From: Salvator merianae
Taxonomy: Eukaryota; Chordata; Lepidosauria; Squamata; Teiidae
Direction: 5' to 3'
NCBI GenBank assembly: GCA_003586115.2
Contig: QVOM02000091.1
Coordinates: 630,180 to 694,179 of the forward strand
DNA: 64,000 nucleotides
A program made the translations under genes and the position numbers. The first letter of the stretch is position 1, and each line of letters begins with the position of its first letter. The notes beneath the pieces are model-generated. The model was not told the DNA's origin and ran no database searches. It saw nothing but the letters and a program-made list of their open reading frames with translations. Positions 34,901 through 43,900 of this stretch are shown here, piece by piece.

Positions 34901-37900
34901 CTTAAACCATCTGACTGAAATTTTTGGCAGCCATCAATATTTTGGAAGCTGGAGTGGATATTTGAGGGATTTAGAGTTCCTAGTGTGAGCAACTCCCTAC
35001 ATCCAGTTTCTGCCTACTTCCAGGGAAAGGCTGGGGATTGAACTGAGAACTCTCTGCTTTCCAGCCAATTTGCTCTAGCACTAAGCTACAGCCACTCCCA
35101 TGAACAGGGTCTTAGCGGTATTTAGGGCAGCTCCAGACGCTGGCCAAATATAGCGCCGACAGGCGATATTCTGGAGAAAAGGCCCTCCAGAATGATCACC
35201 TGTTGACTAGACAGCACAGGGAACCACGCTGTCTGTGAGCTTTTTGATGACTTTTCACCAGCACAAAATACACGGAACTGCATGACACCACCAGCAGCAG
35301 CACACAGGTATGTCTGGCTTTTCCCAGTCCACATGCATGCACAGTGCATGCCACATCTGGGCATTTTGCTGGCACTATTTCAGGAAAATCCTCTATCAGT
35401 GTCAGGTTTTCCCAAAATAGGGAATTGTGCATTTTGGGGGGAATACAGTATAGCTATGGTGATGTTGCCACAGATACGTGTGGTAATTCCAAGATGGCTG
35501 CACCAAAATGGCACTGTATTCCCCCCATCTGGATGCAGCCATAGTTTCAGAAAGAATGGAAACTCATCTTAGTGGATTTTTCATTGAGGAAAGGGATTAT
35601 AAGTTTTTAGGGATGAGAGTAACTGTTGTGCCCTTGTGTACCATGTTAGCAACTTTCCGCCTCTACTGAGCGGAAGTAGCTATCCAGATTTCAGACAAAC
35701 GTCTCTCCCTGCCTGGTTTGGACTTGATGGTCTTTTCCAGCCCTATCCAGATATGCTGTGACTCCCCTGGGACCTTCAGGTGACAAATGTTATAAATAAA
35801 TAATAATAATAAAATGAGGCTTGACAGTCTCCCCCTGTCCTGTCCAGATATGCTGGGGCTTGAAGCCATGATATTTTGCGGCTGTAGCAGATGCTCTGGC
35901 ACTGACCTACAATTAATGTGCCACAAAGTGAGGGCCTTCTTGTAGTACTCAGAGGCACAAACGACTGCAGCACATGAGAGGGCCTTCTCTGTGGTGGGCC
36001 CCCAGCTTTGGAATTGCCTTCTTGTAGTTCCTCTGTCCTCAGAGGCACAAACGACTGCAGCACATGAGAGGGCCTTCTCTGTGGTGGGCCCCCAGCTTTG
36101 GAATTGCCTCCCAGTAGAGATACGCCAGGTGTCAACTGTATATGTTTTTCCGTGCCTATTTAAAATGTATCTCTTCACTTAGGCCTCTGATGCATATAGT
36201 TATCTCTGAATATAGTCCTGCCAGGGTAGGAGGGAGGTTGGATGGTTATATTTTAAATACGTTTTACTGTTTTGTTTTATTATATGTTGTGACTGGCCCT
36301 GGAACCTCTGGGCGAAGGGTGGGATACAAATGTTACAAATAAATATTACAAAAGAAAAACTAAATTCCGTAGCTGAATTCTAAATTTTCTTTACTGGAGG
36401 CACGGTGGCACAGAAGGCTAAGGCACTGATCTTTCTATAGGAGGATCGGAGTTCAAGGCCCCTGTCTGCCGTGTAGAGGGGATGAGCGCCCTCTACTGGC
36501 CTCTAGTTCCAGCCAACCTAGCTGTTCGAAAGCAAATAATTGCAAGTAGATAAATAGGGAGCATCACATTGTGTGATGCGGAAGATAGACAGATGTAAGC
36601 CTTCGGGCGAAAAATAACCTTGTAAGCCGCTTTGAGTCAGCTTCGGCCGAGAAAAGCGGGGTATAAAAACCAAGTTCTTCTTCTTTATCTTCATTGACCC
36701 TCAAGCCTTGCTACGATGCTGATTTCTGTGCTCTTCTCGCAGGTAGAACAGCAAGAGTCACTTTTGACCTTGAAGGATGTGATGATCAACAGCTTGGCAT
36801 CCCGGATCCATCTCTTGGAGCAAACCTCCTATGACGGGCGTTTCCTCTGGAAGGTCCAAGAGGTGGGACTTAGGACCCAGGAGGCACAAACTGGCAGCAG
36901 GCCTGCCATTTATTCTCCTCGTAAGTGACCCTTACAGGTTCTGCAAAACCCTCACTTATAAGGTTACCGTGTGGAAATGCGGCTTGGTTCCTGCACCTTT
37001 AGCAGCTGCATAAGAGAAGGAATTACAGCAGGTCTGGTCTCATAACCAGCTCAAATTTCCTCTTCTGCACAGCTATTAAAGGTGCAGGAACCCAAGTCGC
37101 CTTTTCCACATGGTAATCTTAGTGCCATTTACCCCAAGTTCACTGTCTGGTATAAGGAGGAGCTTAGAATGTTTGATTTTCAAAAAATCCCTGATCCTGT
37201 AAAGTAGGGAAGCTAAATAAGATTCCTAGCAAGAGGTAGATGTCCATGCTTTAAGAACGTGGCATTTTGGGGGTCAGGGACATGCTTTGAACAAGGACAG
37301 GTGACTAAAAAGCCTCACTTGCATCCGTTCTACACTGACCAGGGGCAAACTGCACAAAAACTAGGGTCCTTTCTGCGATTACCTCTAGTAAGTACTAGGA
37401 ACCTTCATGGTCCTTTTCAGGGCCTCAATAGTCCACAGGTTAGTGCGGATCAGAGAGGCCCCACCCACTGCAGGTATGCTCTGTCTGCAAAGGATGCAGC
37501 ATAATCCGGATCAGGAGGCCCCTAATCTGGATTACTGGTAGCCCTCGACATTGAGCACTACCAGGGTACCAGCTTGGGATGGACTGGATCACAGAACTGT
37601 TCTGAAGGCACATCTCTGTGATCCGGATTAGGGGCTCTGAGGCTAGGGACTTTCATTTGGAGCCATTTAGAGCCCTTAAAGGCCACCCCTAAAATTTGTG
37701 TGAACTTCGGAGCTGGTGCGGAGTACAGTCTGGACCAACATAGATGGCACTGTTCCAGATCACGCCATGCAGAAATCTGGACCAAGGGATCTCACTGGTC
37801 CAGACCCACTGGTTCGGATCATAGCACAGCCAGAGCAGAAAGGCCCTAAGATAGGCTTCATATGCAGTAAGAGAACTGCACTGGCTGCCATTTTGCTACC

Positions 37901-40900
37901 ACAGGCAATTCAAGGTGTTAACTTTGGCCTGTAAGGCCATAAATGGCTTGGGCCTCAAATATCTAAAGAATGCCTTCTCCCAGATGATCTGCCTATGCCT
38001 TAAGATCTGCAGTTGAGGTGCTCCTGGTTGTACCACCTCCTTCACTAGTTAAAGGGGTGGGGACTCAGGGCAGGGCCTTCTTGTGGTAGCCCCCAGACTA
38101 GGCAATAGCCTCCCCACTGAGGTGCACCAGGCACCTTTACTATAGACATTTAAAAGATTGGTAAAGACGCACCTACTTACCCCACTTTCAGGTGCTGTTA
38201 CTGTTTTTAGTGGGTTCATTGTAATTTGTTTTTACTGTTGTAACTCACCCTGAGATTCTTCAGGTACAGTGCAGCATAAAAATATAAATATACATAAATA
38301 TATTTTGAACCTGTTATGTGATAAGTGATACAGGCTTTTATCTCTTTGTTGTGTCCCAATTACTGTTGAAACTGTCTTCCAAAGCTGCTTCTCCCATTCC
38401 CATCCGAGGCACACAGGCCTTCCGTCTCTGCCTTTGCACTACAGTAGCAGAAACTGCCTCACAGCAATTGTGTCATCCTATTTCCTCATGCAATTGCTGA
38501 CTGAGGCATGATTTGGCAACAGCACGATTTTTTAGCCCTCAATGAAGGTCACTATTGAAAATGATCCCTCCAGATTTTAAGGTGGAGACAAAGAGGATTA
38601 TTTTCTGCCATCCTCATGGCACTTCAACCATGTGCCCCTAATGTATTGCCTCCATTTTGAAGTGGAGATACAGCCCGCATCTCTTGCAAGGGGTGTCTGT
38701 ATCTCTAACGCTCTTTATAATGTCTCATAATTATCACTTCCCCGTCTTGCAATACCATCTCGGATGCATCTGTGTCTGACATTTGCTAACCCTTAAGGGC
38801 ACTGAAGGGCATCCATGCTCAAGATAAGGATTGTTTACAACAAGAGGAAATGATACTAGGAGAAGGAACCATTTGTTGCCCCTTTCTTTCATGGGTTTGG
38901 GGAACCATAGTTCACACAAAGGTCCCAGGAAGAGTAAGGGATAAAGTAATGCCATGAAATTAAAAAACAGCCCTTTAAAACAATCAACCAACCCTTTAAA
39001 ACCTCCAGAATACTTAAGGAAATGATCATAATAATAAAAACATGAAAATGGAGGATATTAGGAAAATGGAAGAATAGCTTAATAACCAAAGTCCTAGGTA
39101 AGTAGGAGCATTTTGACGTGGCACCATCAGATGCATAACTGTAGCCTCTGATGTATTTTAGAGAGAGTTTTCCATAACTTGGGGGCCACCAATAAAAAGA
39201 CTCCTCTAGGTGCTACGACCACCACCACATCAACCTTGCCAGTCCTTACATCTAGGTGGGTCTGTGTGAGATATTTGAGGCCCAAACCATTTAGGGCCTA
39301 ACACATCAACATTTTCATTTAGATTCTGTACCAACCCTGTATATCTTTCAAGACCAGTGTGACATGTTCCGTACCAGAAACACCAGCCAACACCCTTGCT
39401 GTTGCACTCTGCGCTAGCCTCAACTTCTAAATCATCTTTCAGAAGCAGCCCCACCCTGATACTGCCCCCTTTCCCGTCAGGTCTTCTCTATTCCCACGCT
39501 GGGAGTGAAGAGTAGAAAGCAAGCTCTCTACAAGGGGGTCTTCTGTGTTAATTCTTTCATCACTGCTCAGATATTAGATTCCCCTCTGTTCCTCCCACAC
39601 AGAGAGCCATAAGCCCTTAACTGATTCCCTCAGCAAAAGGCAGGAGTTAGATAACTTAAGAGAAGAGAGAGAGTGAAGATGCCAAATTCATCTCAAGTGG
39701 GCAAAAGCACTCAGTCTCACAATGTTAAGAATTATTCCAGAGATAAACATGCGTTTTAGACAACATTCTGGGATGCAGAAAGCACGTAATAGAAACGATC
39801 TCAAAGGCTGCAAATCTTAGTAAACTAATTGGATCTAAGGGCCTTTCCGCACTTTCCACCATGGAATGTTCTCAAGTGAACATTCCACACTGGAACAGAC
39901 CCTGCAGCGCAACAGCTATTCACACTGTGAGGGCTGGAACATCCTAGCAACAGGCTTCCAGCACTCTCAGTGTGAATGCTGGTGGTCCACGCCATGACAG
40001 CGGCCTGGAAACTTCCGGCCACTGCCATGGCAACTGGAGTTGCAGTACGACTGTGCAGCTGCAGCCACACAGTGCAGCGTTCGCACCTGGAAAGGGTGCA
40101 AATCTTGTGTACAGGGGTTGCTCCCAGTAAAGCTGTGGAGCTAGATTTTGTGCTCCACAAGCAGCGATCGAGAGCAGTTGTAGCCCACTCCTGACTGCAC
40201 ATTCACTAGTGAAAAGTGCGAACAGGTCCTAAATACGGCTGGTGATTAAAACAGGGACATCTCACTTGTTCTGGCTCAAGGAACATTCCGTATTCATTTT
40301 TGCAGTTGCAAGAAGAAGGGTGTGGCTGCATTGATCTGATAGCTGAGGAGGAGATTTCTATCCCCATGAGAAGGTTAGGTTGGGCTGAGAGATTTAAAGT
40401 AAACTTTTCTCTCCCTTACAGTGCTGCTGCCAAAATCAATGGAAACTTAAAAGACCATTCACTTGCAGAACAGCTCTAGGCCTGTAAGCAGGAGGTTAGT
40501 CCCTCCCGAGGTCTACAAATACTTAAAAAACCTGCAGGTGGCGAGTGCTATCTTGATAAAGGTGTTCTTGATTTTTTGTGGTTCAGAAAACTGATCCCCA
40601 CTATAACACTAGGCCATATTCTGCATTATATCCCGGAACAGGGACCTGTCATCCACATGCTGGTGCATACTACTGCAGGCCCTGAGCCCAAGAGTTGTTG
40701 AAAAGGCCTCATGGTAAATTGAATTCCACAGTGGTGAGGGGCTTGTGTGTGATTGTATCACCTCAAACATTTGGGTGTCCCAGTCCTAGGTTGGCTAAGG
40801 GGGCAATCTAGGACATGCATGTGGATATAGCTGTAGTTTCTCATCTTTTTTCATTTTGGGTTACCGTGAAAATGCAGTAGGGCTTCTACATGAACTCACA

Positions 40901-43900
40901 GTGCCCTTGCCTAGTAAATTCACTTGCCCACTTGGAATATTGTATTAAAAATCTTTATCCACTAATGTATGCCATTACATTTCTAAAATTTCATTTGTGT
41001 ACCCTCTCTTCTTCTCTTTGTTGCTCTCCAAGCATTCTATACTAGCCGCTACGGTTACAAACTTTGCCTCAAGCTCTTCCTTAACGGAGACGGAACAGGA
41101 GCCGGATCCCACCTCTCGCTTTTCCTCGTTCTGATGAAAGGGGAATATGATTTCCAGCTTACGTGGCCTTTTCGGCATAAGGTAGGTAGCTCCAGGGCTT
41201 TGCTTCTTGGGTAGTCAAATGTGAACCCCTTCTGGACTAAGCCAGTGTCGCCAGTTCAGCACAGAGGAGCCCACAGAGGAGAAGCTGAGGTGAAAATGTC
41301 TTGTTCACCGCATCACCAGGCACCTCCGTGACTCCATTTCAGAGTAGAAAGGCGGCTGATAACATGGCGAACAAGGTGTTTTCACGGAGGGCAGCAAAAT
41401 GGCCCTTACCCTGGAAGGCACCTACAAAAGCCCTCACGACCTTGACAAGGGAAATGAGTTCGTTGTGGGCGCCTCTTTCCACATCCGCGTGAAGATGCAG
41501 CAACTGAGCCCTTTCCAGAATGTAACTCCTCAGGTAAATGGAGACGCAGCCTATAGCAGGCCTGGACAAACTATGAATTCTCCAAATGTTAAGGAAATAC
41601 AGCTCCACCCAGACTCCCTATGAAACATGAGACATGAGTAGACCAAATCAGCCTTTTATTGCAAACAGTCTATGAAGAGGGAGGGACGATTTGCTAAGCA
41701 TGTCCTCCTATAGAAACGTAACTCGGGATAAAACTACTGGCCCTTCTCCTGCCAGGGAGGGGGGCTTTTTCTAACATCAGGTGTCAGTTCTGGCTTGAGG
41801 GCTGTGCCCAGGTTTGCCTTACTGGACACCCACTGGGACTGGTATCCCATTGCTTGGGTTAATTCTGGCCTTGGTGGCTGATCTGTGAAAAAAGCCACTT
41901 CTCAGTCCCGTTAGAACTCCCATAAGTCCTTGGTCAGACTGGCTAAGGCTTATGGAAATTGCAGTTCAGCAATATACATAGGGGCCACCTTGACTATTCC
42001 TGCTCTAACAAATATACTTAAGAAATCCGTGGTCTCCACAAGCTGCTGATCATTTGACAGGCATACAGGCTGGAATCCAGAAATCTCACAAAGTTCATAG
42101 ATTTGTTTGTTTGTTTACATTTTACCCCACCCTATACCCAAAAGAATATTAGCGCTTAATCTCGACAAAAACAAATTATTTCTGAAGAAGGTACAGAGCC
42201 ATGAAAAATTATTTGCTTCCTTCTTGATTTCTTCTGTTTTTGTGTATTTGTCACACTTAAGTGTTGCAGATTTTCAAACGAAATCTAATATGAGACAAAG
42301 ACAACCCGAGTGACAGCTTTCAAGTGATCATTTCATTTATTGAAGGAAAAAGGTTATCCAACACCTATATCACACATGTGAAAAAGTAATTGGCCCTTTA
42401 GTTATTTAGTCAACCAATGGACCACATTTGATTAATAATTAGATTCAATCAGACTAGGCACCCCCAGGCGTGATTACTGTCAGCTCTGTTGAATCCAATA
42501 ATTACTTAAAGAGAACATTTGCAGCAATGATGAGCAGGCTAAAAGATCTCAACAAGCAGCACATTGTGCTGCGATCCAAAGAAATGAGGAAGTTACTGAA
42601 ATATAGGAGTTACAAAGCCATTTCTAAGACTCTGGATCCCAGCAAACCACAGCAAGAACCAGTATCTCCAAATAGATAAAACTTGGAACAGTGGTGACAC
42701 TTCCCAGAAGTGGCCAGGCTACCAAAGTGTCTCCAACAACTAATCCAGGAAGTCACAAAAGAGCCCTGATGAACACCTAGGGAACTGCAGGCCTCACTCA
42801 CCTCAGCTATGATCAGTATTCAAGATTCCACCATCAGAAAAACACTGAGGAAAAATGATATCCATGGGGAGATTTTCAAGACAGAAACCATTGCTAACCA
42901 AAAGGCTCATCTCACGTTTGCCAGAAAAACCTTGATGATCCCCAAGTCTTTTGAGATAATGTTCTGTGGACTGATAAGGTGATGGTGGACATATTTGGAA
43001 GACATGGGTCCTGTTGCATCTGACATAAAGCTAACACAGCATTCCACAATAAGAACATCATACCAGTGGTCAAACACAGTGGTGGTAATGTGATGGTGTG
43101 AGGATGCTTTGCTGCTTCAGGGCCTGGGTGACTTGCCCTAATTGGCAAAACCATGAGTTCTGGTCTCTACCAGGAAATGCTAAAGGAGAATGTCCAGTCA
43201 TCAATGTGTGATCTGAAACTCAGGAACAATTGGATTATGCAACAAGTTTATGATTGGAAGCACAAAAGCAACTCCTCCTCTGAACGGGTCAAAAGAAATA
43301 AAATTAAGGTTTTGGAGTGGCCTACTCAAGGTCCTGATTTGAACCCCATTGAGATGCTGTGGCAGAACCTTAAATGCTTGAAAGCCTTCCAGTATGGTTG
43401 AACTTTTAAAAAAATTACGAAGAGTGGACCATCAGTGATATGAAAGGCTGTTCTCCAGTTAACGAAAGCCTTTGTTTGCAGTTAATCGCTGCTAAAGGTG
43501 GACAACCAGATATTAAGTTCAGGAGAGCAATTACATTTTCACATGGGTGATATAGTTGTTGGATAACATCTTTCCTTCAGTAAATGAAATGATTTGAAAG
43601 TTATGTGTTAAATTTACCCAGGTTGTCTTTGTCTCATTAAATTTTGTTTGAAGAGTTGAAACAATTAAGTGTTATGAAGATGCAGAATTAGAAGGAATCA
43701 GAAAGGGGGCAAATACTTTTTCATGGCCCCCTGTAGCTTGTCTGTAGGTCTGTGATGCTTAAAACAGTGTATTTCAAGGCTGTGCTCTCCGACACAAATA
43801 TGCGAACACTTAGCAGTCGTGGCCCATGAATCCGGATAGTGGGGAGGTGGAGATAGGACAGTGATGGAATTGAAAATTATGGTTTTTGCCAATCCAAACT

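Noticed and set aside
35936..36108. CRISPR-like or other regular array
   Set aside because: There are only two units in a vertebrate LINE-like repeat; simple tandem duplication explains it.
41343..41533. Possible extra TRAF exon between exons 5 and 6
   Set aside because: Its 191-bp length is not a multiple of three while both neighbouring junctions are phase 0, and the candidate frames contain stops. MATH strands are complete without it.
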